Assembly: GCF_028769735.1 (NCBI RefSeq)
Contig: NC_088169.1
Coordinates: 41,330,729 to 41,394,728, forward strand
DNA from: Zonotrichia leucophrys gambelii
Taxonomy: Eukaryota > Chordata > Aves > Passeriformes > Passerellidae
DNA length: 64,000 nt
Direction: 5' to 3'
Below are positions 13,375 to 25,405 of this stretch, one piece after another; the stretch's first letter is position 1; each line of letters begins with the position of its first letter. A program made the translations under genes and the position numbers. The notes below the pieces were generated by a model. The model worked only from the letters and a program-made list of their open reading frames with translations. It did no database searches and had not been told where the DNA came from.

Positions 13375-15609
13375 TACAGCAACAGATGATTTGACTGGGG
13401 CAAGAGTAATCTCAAGAGCCATGTCTTTTGCCTTTGGGCCTTCTGTTTGCTCAATAAAGCTAGGAAGAGTTGTTCCACATACCTCTTCAGACAGCCTAAA
13501 TGATTGTGCCCTTCTGCAAAGCTCTTATGAGGAACCAGCTGCAATTCCTGAGACCAAGGCACTCATAGTAGTTCAATTGGTGTGTTACTAACTGATATTT
13601 CTCTGGATTTTGCCATTATAGCTAGAGTTTTCCAAATTCCTTTCTCCTTTGGCACATTTACCAGTTTATACATGCATACACATTTAAACACTTGTGAAGA
13701 AGTACAGTTGAGATTTTGATACTTAGTGGATCAAAGCATTCTGCAAGAACAAGGTAGGCTGGCTGTAGGATTCCTTGCTTAAGCCAAGCAGATGGCCACA
13801 TTATCCAGCTGGCTGGATTGTTCCTATGTGACACAGAGAGAGAGGACTGATAAAATAAATATGGAAAATGATGAAGAAAGATGAGTTAAAGAGGAAAAAA
13901 AGGCTTGCTGCTTCAGATTGTGCCCAAGAAGAAACTATTACACCCATTTGCCTGCAGTCATTCACAGTGCTAAACTGCACAGCTGTGATGTGGCTTGGTG
14001 GTCTCATTATCTGCTGGCATTGTCTGGAGCTTCAGGGAAGGTAGTGGGCCAGTAAATAGCAAACAGCCCATAGTCCCTGAAGGGTACTATGATCTTTTTG
14101 AAAGAAGTATCTGTCTATTCCTATGGAAATACTGGAATATAATTTCCCAAAAGACATATTAACTACTTATGTCCAGCTCACTGAATTCAGCTAAAAGCTT
14201 ATTATATTCAGCTCACAAGTTCCTTCTCCTGCTCTCAACAAAATATACCTACTTCCCCTGAGGTGTTCCATAAACAACAAGCTATTTGCAACAAAACCCA
14301 ATGTCCCTTCTAAGTAAGTCTCAGCAAAATCTCAGCTCTCAAAATCAGTGAAGCCCCCTCAAATGCAGTCAGCATGGAGGAATCTCAGTGGTCTTCAACA
14401 ACACTAAAAGAGGGTTTTTTTTCTCGTAAGAGGCACTAACATGCTTAGCAGGTCACTAACATGGTAAATTCTAGAACTTAACAAGAATGAATTGCACTGA
14501 AAATTATGGCTCAAGTAGCAGTCAGACTCCTTAAGAAAAATGCTAGTAGGTCTAACAGCATGCATAACAATTTCTCTGTCCAACATTCAAAGGATTCCTA
14601 TAAAAGCATCTGCCAACCCCCGGAGCTCAGATCATTTGGAGAAATAATGTAAGTGAACATCTTCTTTTTAAATTCAGTTTACACATTCACTCCAGTCTTC
14701 TGCTTCTATTTCCTGATAGGAAATATATCTAAGCCAAAAGGAAAGAATTCACTTTTATGGGACAGTGTGATCTTATTTGGTTTAAAAGCTCCTGATCTAT
14801 AACATGATAACAAAACACACAATGTGGTTCCTGTTTATTTAATGCACTATTTCTCCAGGAATTCTGGTACTGTCATAAATATAACTTCTTGCTTTTATTC
14901 CTTTAGAGATATTTTCCCTTTTCAGTAATTCTAACGGAACTAAATTGTTAACATAAATTTTGTCTTCTTTCCATTAATGTTACCAATCAAACCTATGTGA
15001 TAGTAAGTGGTGTCAATGCTGTTATGAACATTATTCCTCTAATAACTCAGTGTGGATGGCACCTTTGTCTTTTGCAGGAGGCCGAAAAATAGACAGTTCA
15101 GGGAAGAACTATCTGGCACCTCTGCATATCAAACATAAACTCTCATTGTGTTTTTATGGCCACTGCCAGCTTGACAGGTAGAGCAGAGGGCCAGCCATCC
15201 CCACTGTGGGGGTCTGCAGGTTGCCCTGGCCAGCAAGCTGCAGTGGGAGGGATGGGGCTTGCTTGGGATGCACAGATGAGAGAGACACTGTGCTTTTTAG
15301 AGCATTTGCACTCAATCCCTCTTTGATGTCTACTGTCTGTCGTGAAGCTGGCTCAGGACGCATCTCCACCTGGTGGAGCTGTCACATGTGAATTTTCATC
15401 AGGAAATCTCTATGGTTATGGATTATCTTGTTCATTGTCCTTCTGGAGGTAACCTCCCCTCAGGAGGTCCAGACCTGGCCACCAGCACCAACCTACACCT
15501 GAATTCCCCAACAGCACCTTGAACCTTGATCCTTCTGATGGCTCAATGAGAAAGGAATAAGCCCTACATTTTCCCCTGCAGTTGAGCACATCAAACAGAT
15601 TAAAGCCAT
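13375..15609. other. Unannotated noncoding stretch
   Basis: No recognised gene or transposon. A GC-richer patch at about 15150-15390 carries short overlapping frames on both strands with no domain. The bases just before 15610 do not resemble CR1, which sets the left limit of the next element. Confidence 0.55.
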
Positions 15610-15723
15610 TGGATTGTCAATCACTGGAACAGACTGCCCAGGGCAGTGGTTGAGTTGTCATTGCTGGAAGTATGTAAAAGATGTGTGGCTGTCGTGCTTA
15701 GGGACATGGTTCAGTGGTGCTGG
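15610..15723 (+). mobile_element. CR1 LINE 3' region, first part of a split copy
   Basis: The stretch reads as the internal part of the 3' end of an avian CR1 retrotransposon in plus orientation. Landmarks are the 'CACTGGAACAGACTGCCCAG' type block, then 'GTTGAGTTGTCATTGCTGGAAG', then 'GCTTAGGGACATGGTTCAGTGG'. The copy is truncated at its 5' side, as most CR1 copies are. Homology stops at about 15723 and resumes near 16206. The identification rests on remembered CR1 consensus sequence, and the exact subfamily is not determined. Confidence 0.8.
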
Positions 15724-16204
15724 CTCTTCCTGTTTCTTTCCTCACCGTTCTCTGCAACTGGAAGGACAGAAGGGAACCTATGCTCCATATCCCTTACCCA
15801 GTTGTCCCAACACCCCGAGGTCTCTCTTGATTGCCCTTGGGATTCTTGTTGCTCTTTCATTGCTGCCAAGCTGAAAAAACAGTAATGGGCAATGATCTAA
15901 AGGCTGTATCAGGGTGAAAATCTTTATCTTCACATCTTCAACCCAAGCCCCAAAGGTGGCAGCAGATTTCCCAAAGAAATGGCTACAGGCTGCAGACTGG
16001 ACCTTCTGTTCCCCTCAGGAGACAGTCTCCTATGACAATGACCTGTCTTTCCTGCTTTATGGAAGCAGTTTTGATGACTTTACTTCAGTGGCACCACCAG
16101 GCTGGATGAACCACTGCCCTCATCACCATTCAGTTCCACTGGCACAACCTTGTACCTGTGATTTTGGGGTGATATGGGGGAGTCTCAGGGGAGATGTGCC
16201 TGCT
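15724..16204. other. Unidentified sequence interrupting a CR1 copy
   Basis: About 480 bases separate two collinear blocks of one CR1 3' end. GTGCTGG just before it (15717-15723) and GCGCTGG just after it (16205-16211) differ at one base and could be a target-site duplication. The insert lacks TG...CA ends, terminal inverted repeats or a poly-A tail, so its class is unknown. The first part of a 188-aa frame (15914-16480) lies here; it has no known domain and continues into the CR1 end and the microsatellite, which argues that it is not a gene. Two independent CR1 fragments are the alternative. Confidence 0.4.
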
Positions 16205-16262
16205 GCGCTGGACTTGTTCATCTTAAAGGGTTTACCCAGCCTAAATGGTTCTGTGATTCTAA
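16205..16262 (+). mobile_element. CR1 LINE 3' terminus, second part of a split copy
   Basis: The end of a CR1 copy in plus orientation. It has the 'GGACTTGTTCATCTTAAAGG' block, then 'CCAGCCTAAATGGTTCTGTG' and the terminal GTGATTCTA, matching the ATTCTRTG-type 3' repeat typical of CR1. It continues the alignment that stops near 15723, with only about 15-20 consensus bases missing at the junction. Confidence 0.8.
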
Positions 16263-16332
16263 GCCCAGCTGTGCAATTTTATGCCTATTTCATGAGTGCA
16301 CCACCTGAGTTACACCTTGGCAGAAGCACTTC

Positions 16333-16424
16333 GATGGATGGATGGATGGATGGATGGATGGATGGATGGATGGATGGATGGATGGATGCATGCATGGATG
16401 GACGGACGGATGGATGGATGGACG
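16333..16424. repeat. (GATG)n microsatellite
   Basis: Fourteen uninterrupted GATG units (16333-16388) are followed by a degenerate tail with GCAT and GACG variants to 16424. It begins about 70 bases after the CR1 3' end. Because four is not a multiple of three, all frames read a repeating four-residue peptide (Met-Asp-Gly-Trp on plus, Ile-His-Pro-Ser on minus), which explains the repeat-rich frames seen here on both strands. Likely to vary in length between individuals. Confidence 0.97.
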
Positions 16425-19400
16425 CTGCACTCCTACCACCCCAAAGGAGCAAAGGAAGGCCGAATGGCAGCAGCATGTGAATGAGCTTAGAACCACTAAG
16501 GAACCACATCAAAACTACTGGGAGGAAGTCTAGGTATCCTCAACAGACATTCAGTAAGTGCTGTCACAATGCCACCTTTTTTCATTTGGAGAGCAAAGGC
16601 AATAGAAGAAGTAAGAACAACCACAGTGTGTCTTTTTCAATCTGATTAGAAGTCACACTGCTTCTACATTTGCTTTTCCTAACTTTTAGACAAAGTAGTG
16701 TATAATGCCTAAAACCTGCATGACAGTTCTTGTTGACTTGGTTGAAAATCAAAAAAAAAACCCAAAAAAACTTACTATACAGAACTGGCAAGTTTTAATT
16801 GATCTCTTTCTAGGAAGGAAAACCAATTTTTAATGCCTCTCCAAAATATTAAGACAGTTTTCCATCTTTCTATCATAGGCAAAAATCCTCAACTCCTGCG
16901 TCAGTGTGCTCAAAGCTAGGCACTGAGGTTACTCCTACAGCTATCTGGTGTCTTGTCTAAGAGGTTTGCTTCCCCACAGTAGATACACTCCTTACAATAG
17001 GTATAATTTCCTAAGACCTTACTTACTTCTCAGTCCCAAACAATATTTTTAGCAGAAGTTCAGATACTCGTTTTCATTGATTGTGCCACAACTACAGATT
17101 CGTGCTGCTTTCTGTGAATTCCTCCGTTCCAAAAAAAACCAGTAGGAATTAAGATCCTGCTGTGGATGGGGCAGAGGGGGACTGGAGTATGTTCCTCTAA
17201 GAGAGTTTAATTGCCTGGAAGAGGTCACCAGGAGAAATGGCTTTTCCTCCAGCTCACAGGTTCAAATACCACCACCAAAGTGGTGAGAATGCAGAGCTTA
17301 AAATTCTCATTTAGTTCCCTACATGAAGCCTCCTTATCCTTGACTTGAGAAGAGCAAGATGAATCTCACTGATGGAGAATTTCAGGACAGTGCTTGATAC
17401 ATACTGACTTTATAATTAAAAATATACAACTGAAGGAAAGATGGTCATAAAATGTTGCCTAGGGCTACATCTAATACATGATGTTGTTTTAGTTTCCTCC
17501 TTACATTATATTTTTATCATCAGCCCAGGGAGTTCATTAAATCTGTAAAGCTGTTGGAGGTTATCTGACAGCAGATTGTATTACTAGAGAGAACTATCGA
17601 TCCAGGGTACTCAGTCTCATTACAGCACACTTCCATAAAGCTTGCAAGAGGCAGCAATCTGTTGCTTCTGCACTGACTACAGTTATTTCTCATGGATGGA
17701 ATAATGAAATGTTTTCTGATGTATAATCATGACAGATTTTATCTGGAATGAGTAAAACAAGTAAAAGTCAGTCATAAAATATAGCATGGCTGGAATCAAA
17801 GGAAGTAAACTCCTCTGCTCTTCCATCAGATTGACAAATAACTAACATATTGTGCAGCTCCTTGCATATGACATTAAATCTCAATCAGTTGTTTTCCTAC
17901 TGTGAAATTAAAATGGAATTATTTATCTGGAATATCAAGAAGGGCACTGCATCATGAACTCGAGTCTTGTTTTGATGCACTATCTTTTCCAATAAAGACT
18001 GAAAAATGCCAAATGAACTCCCTTATCATTGAAAATTCAATATATGAAACCTTTAGCAGCACAGGAAATTACCACTTGAATTTTTAAAACAATTATTAAA
18101 TAGGGTTTACATTATAACCTAATGCTTGTAACTGGGATTCATTAGCTTGAAATTTGTGAGGAGGAACTCAATTTAAGCAAATCTGCAACCCAAAGGACTC
18201 AGAGGAACCCCTTCAGCAGGTTTTACATAATGAAATACCAAATTATATGTACCAGTTTATGTTACTATATTGACAGCTGGCAGTACTATATTCTGCTAAA
18301 GCAGTGATATGCTAATTTCAGTACTCTCAGTTTAATCAAATTTCAATATCTGGGGCTGAGGTTTTCAAAGACTAATACATGCACTTTTTTTTTTTTCTCC
18401 AGGAAAGTCAGTGTTAAAAAAAAATTTTACAAAAATAAATCTCTTCTCTGTATCACCCAGATGAAATGTAAGAATTTACAATCACTTTATGGAACAGCCT
18501 GTACATGATTATGCTTTGGAATGGCAAAACACAGCTTAGCTGCTACCCTAGTGCCAGGAGCACATTGAGGTGTTACCCAAATGTGCCCATATTGTACCAG
18601 CTCCATAAAACAGTTCATACATGTTGATCCATGCAGGACTAGCTACCTTGGGGAGGGAAGGCAGTGGCAGAGAAAGGTCAAGAAAAGCCTGGGAGCACAC
18701 TCCCACAGAGAATTTAAGATTTAGGGGCCTCTCAGCAATGCTCTGCTGGCAGGAGAGAGAGCTGGGTGAGAAACTCACAGTTGTGGAGCCTGGCTGCTGC
18801 TCTGCTGGGGATGGAAGGGAGTCTCCTGCACAGGATTTGTGTGAAACAGCTCACATTAAATGCTCTATCTTGGCACCTTGTCCCACCTTCTCCCTACCCA
18901 CAACCCAGCCCACTTCTAAATATTTAAATTAAAAATGCAAAGATGGCACAGTACAAATGGTGAATAAAGAATTCCGTATGCAACAGCTCATCCACCTCAT
19001 AACAAAGTTTTTGTCATTATGCACTATCTCAGTATAATCACAAAATACGCTCGTGTCAGGGTGAATATACACCAGAATCTGGATTATAAATCATATACAT
19101 GAAAGAAGGAAATTAAAACAACATTAAACTGCTTTACTTCTGGCAATACTTTACTTCCATATGCTTAATTTGACACAGCAACCCTCTTCTGAAAACAGGT
19201 TTTTTTGCACGTCTACCTCTTATACTACTACCACGTACATTGTGCTTTCATTGCATCCTCTAAATGTCTGTTCAGTATTGGAGTGCTGCTTAGAAATAAA
19301 TGAAAAAATGTAATTTAACCCGGGAAAGGATACCCCATAGATGGACTGTATGAAAGGAGTAAAAATGCAGCAGAATGTGAGCTTGCGGCATCAACAAGCA

Positions 19401-20469
19401 GGAAGAAACAGGGCTTGAACTCCAGTCACATAATTTCTTATGGTTAGAACACACAAAACCTTCCTTCTCCCTTTCTTCACTGAGGGGAGCCCACAACAGA
19501 GACCTTCCAAGCAGAGTTCCTCCATCCAGTTACTCTGCTTTATGAAATGCACAGAGGTAATAATCTGAGACCTTTTCACCTCTATCAATTTTTTTTACAG
19601 CAGATTCACTGAAGAAAAACAGGCAGACAGATCTGGTACAATCACATAACTGAGAAAGGACTTTGCTAAAGTGCTGTTGAGAGAGCAGAACATAACCAGC
19701 AATCAATAACCCAAGCACTACAATTTGACAAGCGAAAGACAAGAAAATCTGAGATGAAAGACAGCTTGTTGAAGAGACTGCACATATATGATGCGCAGCA
19801 TGGTCAGTTCTATAGTTAGAGAAGTATAGAAATCTCTTTTATAAAGGTGTCCTTAGATGTTACCAAATAATTTCACAAACAGCTTCCTGATGCTTTTGCA
19901 CAGGGTGGTTTTGGAGTTTAGATCACTATATCAGAGCCTTATTTCTGAAAACTTGACCTCAAACTCAGTGGCTGCTTCCCACTGGACTTAAAAATTGGCT
20001 GAAGCACAACAAAAATTCTATCAGGTCTCCTACTGCAATAAAGCAAAAGCGTGTTATACAGTAGATTTCTTTTTGCCATTAAAAGTATCTATTCCTTCCA
20101 TAAACTCTGGACTGCCACATTAAGTTTTTATTTTCTTCTTTGGAATGTAGTGTCTTTGTTTATAAGAGACCCCACAAAAGACAGGAAAGTGCCCTTCTGC
20201 AACAATTAACAAATGATACAGTGCCTTTGTTCTCTGAAAAGTGGCAAGTAAGTTGGACTGAGTGAAGAAATGTCTTGGACAATGCAGCAAAAATATGAAA
20301 TATAGCATTGGGTTGGATAAATAAAGCAACAATTAGAAGAAATTTGCTTTCTACTTTCCCTCCAACTATCCCATGGGTGGGAACAATATCAGAACATCAT
20401 ATAGCATTCTGCTATTTTCCTTTTAAAATAATTAAATAGAAGTGGAGAACCTATGTAATACTTCACTGA
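16425..20469. other. Unannotated stretch with one exon-like signal set
   Basis: No gene is recognised. An isolated splice-like arrangement lies at about 18371-18473: a branch-point-like ACTAATAC, a 12-T tract, CTCCAG, then 65 bases to a GTAAGA donor. The enclosed frame KVSVKKKFYKN... matches nothing I know. The rest is ordinary AT-rich DNA with a small GC-richer patch at about 18620-18830. Confidence 0.55.
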
Positions 20470-20830
20470 GAGCTGGGAAAAGTTGTTATGGTGAAGGACT
20501 TCAGAAGTTAAAACTGTTTAGTTTTCAAAATAAGACCAAGAAGAAATTTGATTACAGCAAAGCTCTACCTTTTCAGGGAGAAAACGCCAATATTAAAGGC
20601 CTATTTAACCTAATGGGGAATGACTTAACAAGAACCAATGACTAGAAGCTGAAGGTAGATAAATTTAAATGAGTATTAATGCCTCTACTTCTAGCAGAGA
20701 AGGTGATTAACCTTTGAAACAAACTACCAGAGGAAGTGCCAGTCACTCCATTTATTGAAATTTCAGACGAAGGCTCTATGACTTTCTGGAAAATATCCTT
20801 CGGTCAAACAGGTCAGTGGGTTCCACATGC
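20470..20830 (+). mobile_element. Ancient, highly diverged CR1-group LINE 3' fragment
   Basis: This reads as the 3' part of an old CR1-lineage LINE shared widely among amniotes and recognisable in turtles and crocodilians, in plus orientation. Visible blocks in order are: 'GTTAAAACTGTTTAGTTTTC', 'TTTGATTACAGC', 'AAAGGCCTATTTAACCTAAT', 'TTAACAAGAACCAATGACTA' followed by 'GAAGCTGAAGGTAGATAAAT', 'GGTGATTAACCTTTGAAACA', and 'AGGCTCTATGACTTTCTGG'. It is far more diverged than the copy at 21801. A 67-aa frame at 20442-20645 is part of the same sequence and not a gene. Limits are approximate. Confidence 0.75.
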
Positions 20831-21800
20831 AAAGCTTTTCCTTAAGACTGAAATTGACTTTACTTCTTGAATGCCAGCATTACAGCTGTCACATCCACAT
20901 CCACTCACATCCTCACACACATCAACACCTTCACTTCTGTAAGACTCCAGCTCTTTCCAAAGTAAGAAAAGCTACAGTATGCTCTATAAAGAGACTAAAG
21001 AAGCCAAGGCTAAATTGCTCCTTTTCCCTTCTCTTTCCACATTAAAAGTGAGGCAGGATAGCATTCTCACTTGGAGGCAACATTACTGCACTCCCAATAC
21101 AAAGAGCACATGTTCTTGGTGGAACACATACTGCTCTTTGATTCCAGCCCCATTCAGCCACACACCTTACTAATGGAGAATTAAGCCCTCATTACAACAG
21201 TTGGAAAGCTACTCAGTGGTGTCAGCCACACAAACTGCCCCACTGCATAAACTCTTACTGATGTCTCCAAATGGGCACTCGTCTCCACCTCGAAGAGGCT
21301 GGAGGTGGTTTAAGAATAATGGCAGTGCTCACCAGGGTGATGGTAAATGTCTCATCCATGTGCAGCCTCACTCCTCAATCTGCCACAAGACCCAGCAGGA
21401 CAGAGCAGCAGTCATGTGTAAAGTCATGTGTTTTCAAAAGTGTTGCATTAAATGATGTAAGGAGGGTTTCATTCTTGAATTATCACTGCATCACAGGAAA
21501 TTACATTTAATAAATTCATGTGTGCTTAACAGGATGATTAACTGATTTTTTATATTAGAAGAAGGTGGCATCTTACTTTAGGTGCATATTTTACTACACT
21601 ATCATTGTAATCTCACTGAGAATAGCCCCCACATTTTGCCAGGTAATGCAGAGAGATTGCAAAGTAATACAAACTGGATACATCACTACACTGCAGTCAT
21701 TGTCAACTTTCCATCTGACCCATCCTGATCCTTTCACTTTGTTTTCTCATGCTCCAGAGCCCAGAAAAGCTCCTCCACCCTCTTTCCTCTGCTCTTTAAT
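20831..21800. other. Unannotated noncoding stretch
   Basis: Nothing recognised apart from C/A-rich low complexity at about 20885-20935, where CACATC- and CTCACA-like words recur. Short frames of 64-91 aa show no domain. The last of them runs into the CR1 copy that follows. Confidence 0.6.
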
Positions 21801-21993
21801 TATAGAATCACAGAAAGGTTTGGGTTGGAAGGGACCTTGAAGATCATCCAGTTCCAACCTCCCTGCCATGGGCAGAGATACCTCCCACTAGACCAGGTTG
21901 CTCCAACCCCCATCTAGTCTAGCCTTGAATATTTCCAGGGATGGGACATCCACAAATTCCGTGGGCAAGCTGTTCCAGTGTCTCACCACCCTA
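21801..21993 (-). mobile_element. CR1 LINE, 5'-truncated copy
   Basis: Read on the plus strand this is the reverse complement of an avian CR1 3' end. It starts with TATAGAATCACAG (the inverted ATTCTRTG-type tail), then 'GGTTTGGGTTGGAAGGGACC', 'AAGATCATCCAGTTCCAACC', 'CCATGGGCAGAGATACCTCC', 'CTAGACCAGGTTGCTCCAAC', 'TTTCCAGGGATGGGACATCC' and 'CCAGTGTCTCACCACCC'. Homology ends there, so the copy is truncated at its 5' end after about 190 bases, as usual for CR1. Few CpG-type changes and close agreement with the remembered consensus suggest it is much younger than the element at 20470. Confidence 0.95.
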
Positions 21994-24900
21994 TTTCACC
22001 CCAAAGTCATCCTTTTTCACTTAGGGAGGTTTGCTCTGTGAAAAGTTCATGTGAGGGAAAGAATACTGTGAGATGACCCATTGCTGTTTATTTTTGCTTT
22101 CTGCTGTTTTCTTGGGTGATTTTTACAGTAAATTGGTATAAAACTGGCAATGGAGATTTCACCACCAGCCACATCTCTCCTACAAGACACTGCACACTGC
22201 TCACAACATTTTGATGAGCCATCCCAAGTGTATTTATTTCAAAGACATCCATTCACTGCTTGATTTTCTACTGCTGGCTGTTGCAGTTTAAAAAGTGCAC
22301 CCTTCTCATGAACTATTTCTGACTGCAGTGATATCTCCTGTATTTCAAAGGGAGGGGTACTGTCATTCCACAAATCATACAAAATATTTTTATTTTACTC
22401 ACTGCAAAATGTCAACTCCACAGTTTTCTATGATTCCCAAAAAACCTCTAAGTTTCTCTTTGTTTTATGCTCATCTTAGTGCAGTATGCTTTCCTCTATT
22501 TTGGCCCAGGCTTTTCAAATAAACTGTGGCAGGAGATTTTGCCAGGGTTAAAAAAACCACTTACCTGATCTGTCACAGGCAGTCTAAAAGACAGATCAGC
22601 TCAGTCTGTCTAAGTAGTGCCTCCCACCCAAATATTTAAATAGCAAGTAGTTTAATATGCTATAATAAAAACCTGCCTGATCCTGACAGCTCCAAATTTT
22701 GCAAAGCAGAATGCAGATGATGGAAAAATAAGGATTAGGCCAAAATGTTCTGTCATTCCAGCATCAAATGACTGCACTACAGTTTTTACATGACCCCCAT
22801 AACACAGAAATAGAAATGCAAACTCCAGCTTCCCTTGTGACACAGGTGACTCATTGTATCTCCAAAAAGCAAATCATAAAGTATCTTCTACCAGATTTGA
22901 GTAAGTTTTCTAGGTGTTGCATTTAGAAACACTTCACATATTCTATGAGGTATTTATGACCACAGTGAAATTTCCTGCATGTATAAAAGGGAATATTGCT
23001 GGTAGGAATACCAAAATTGAATATTTACCTGTATTCCTTTACAAAGCCTTCTTCAGCTTGGCTAAAACATCAAAACACTGCTTGCCTTGTTGTCAAAACT
23101 AATTTCTTTCAAATTTTCTGAGTATAACCAAAGAGTCAGTTCCCAGTGCCCCTCTCTTAAACCACCAGGGACTCTGATCAGTGGGTAAGGGACAGCTCAC
23201 CAAAAGAGCTCCTTTCTCAGACACACACCCAGAAACATATTTCTCTGGGATCCCACCACCTCCTGCAAAGCTACAGCTTGAATAGTGTGTTCATTGAACA
23301 TTCCCTAATAGGAGAACCCTATTCAAAAATTCCAGCGTAAAAATTTCAAATTATTTTTGTGAAGCTGCCAGTTTTAAAGAAGCTCTTGAAAGAAATGTGA
23401 GACTGAGGACATTCTGCTGAATTCTTGCATCCTGCTGGCTCATAGTCCTACATGACTACCCCACCATATGCATGGTCTTTCACTATGCATTATCTTAAAC
23501 TACCTAAAAACCTAAGTATCTCACCTACAATCAAAAGATGTCCTGAATGACAATTTCTGTATCTGTAGGAACAGTTCCTACTGATCATGGGCAAGTGTCT
23601 TCTCTACAATCTGAGACTTCCTCAAAAATCTGCTCAGCCCAGCAGGACTGATAGGGAAGAGTGTGTATTTAGCAGAGTAGGGTAGCAGCTTCATTTCTGT
23701 CCTCTCAAACCTTTTACCAAAATGATAAAAAAAAAATCTTACCTGAAGGGTTGGTTTCATCACCTCAATTCAGAAACAAGGGAACAAACCCAGGAGATGT
23801 CAAGGGGTCTAACAAGCTTGTGTTACATGTTTTTATTCATTATGCGATTTTCCTAGTTACAGTATCAGAAAATACAGTAAGAATACAAAAATATGCATTC
23901 TGTCCATCTGAGTGTAAGCCAGACCAGAAGCCAGGTTCTCAGATTTATAATCCTGCCATCACTGAAATAAACTGATGACAGAATACACAAACAAACAAAC
24001 AAACAAAAAATCATAGTTTTCACTATTCCTCCTCACCTTCAAAGTGCACCCTTTACAATGAGGTGCATAAAAAAGGAGAGAATGCTCTTCTCTTTTTTAA
24101 GTACTAAAGCCCAGGAAAAAAAACCATCAAGATTTAGAGGAACCACTGATAAATAAATTATAATTTGGCAGTACAATTTTTAGGATGTATGGGTTTTTTA
24201 TTAAAATCAGCTTTTCAGCACCAAAATGACAAATCACAGGAAAACAGACCCGTGTTTCTGCTGCACTGCTGTGGCTCTGAAAATACAGGGCTCCCTCTTA
24301 TTTACAGCACTGGCACTGTCGATTCCACCACCCGACTACTTACAGGCTTTGCTGCTGGTTTGAAATAGTGCTGAACTTTGGCCAGTGCAGGAGTTTGATG
24401 GCAGAGGCAATGTCTCCTAGTCCTCTTCATTATGCTGATAAAACAGCAGCCAGCACTTTGCATTAGGCCGAGCTTCTACTTTAATTACAGGATTTTTACT
24501 AAAGCTTGTCTTTTGGTGTCACTTCAGGAAATGTGGAGTCTGCAGTGTAATGTAAAAACAGCTAATTGATTCTGTACCACTGTGCCTGCATCACTACTGG
24601 CAATAGATTATGGCTCCTGGTATTTAAAGTGGGGAGCAGTAATGTAGTGATATCCACTGGCTATGTAAGTAAATATTCGGTATGAAGAAAGGCCTTTTCC
24701 TGAATGGTAATGCAAACATTGAATTAATTTCTTTTATTGCTTTAGATAAAACTTTTTATTAAATATACAGAAGTTTTATATGGAGAATACTTAGAAAAAT
24801 GGCTATCTTTAGATGGTGACAGATTACTCCAGTTTAAAAACTGAGTCAAATGCTGAATTTAATCAATATGTGATTGTGATGGCAAAGTCAGATTCATGAA

Positions 24901-25405
24901 CATTATTAGAAGTAGACCTACTAGGAATAAAACACTCAATTCCTAACTAGAAAAAGGCAGTACCTCATATGAATGCTGATCTTTCCAACTTTATCAGAGA
25001 TCAGAAAAAAAGAAAAACACAGCACTGCACTAAATTCTCTCATGGGCCACTGCATTCTTACAAAGTATTAATGAAGGTCACAGGCTATGGGACATTACAA
25101 AGAGTTCAAAAATTAGGTGATTTCTGCTTTCTTTTCAGGCATCAGCCATGTTCAGGAATTTTTTTTAATTTCCTTCATCAGGCCTCTATGGGGTAATCTT
25201 GCTTACTTAGGACATCTGCAGACACACCCATCAATAGCCAAAGAAGTGGTTACAAACTGGCCTTCAGGGTTACAAGGCATATTACAATTTTGGATGCCTA
25301 ATGACACCATTTTGGATGCAATGAATTGTGCCCTAAAAGTCTGGATTGCTGTCCATAGACTATAAGAAGAGTCCAGACAAATAACTAGAGCAGATCTCTC
25401 AAATT
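21994..25405. other. Unannotated noncoding stretch
   Basis: No gene or RNA is recognised. A (CAAA)n microsatellite lies at 23987-24010. The interval 24470-24690 has the look of slowly evolving noncoding DNA, with homeodomain-type TTAATTA and CTAATTG words, but conservation cannot be judged from one sequence. Confidence 0.55.
23987..24010. repeat. Short (CAAA)n microsatellite
   Basis: About five CAAA units followed by a short A run. It may be the decayed tail of an unrecognised retroposon or an independent simple repeat. Confidence 0.9.

Noticed and set aside
16333..16424. A CRISPR-like or protein-repeat array
   Set aside because: It is a simple GATG tetramer with no spacers and no fixed reading frame.
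15914..16480. 188-aa plus-strand open frame, the longest in the window
   Set aside because: It runs through unidentified inserted DNA, the CR1 3' end and the GATG microsatellite, and its C-terminal part is a four-residue repeat caused by the tetramer. There is no domain.
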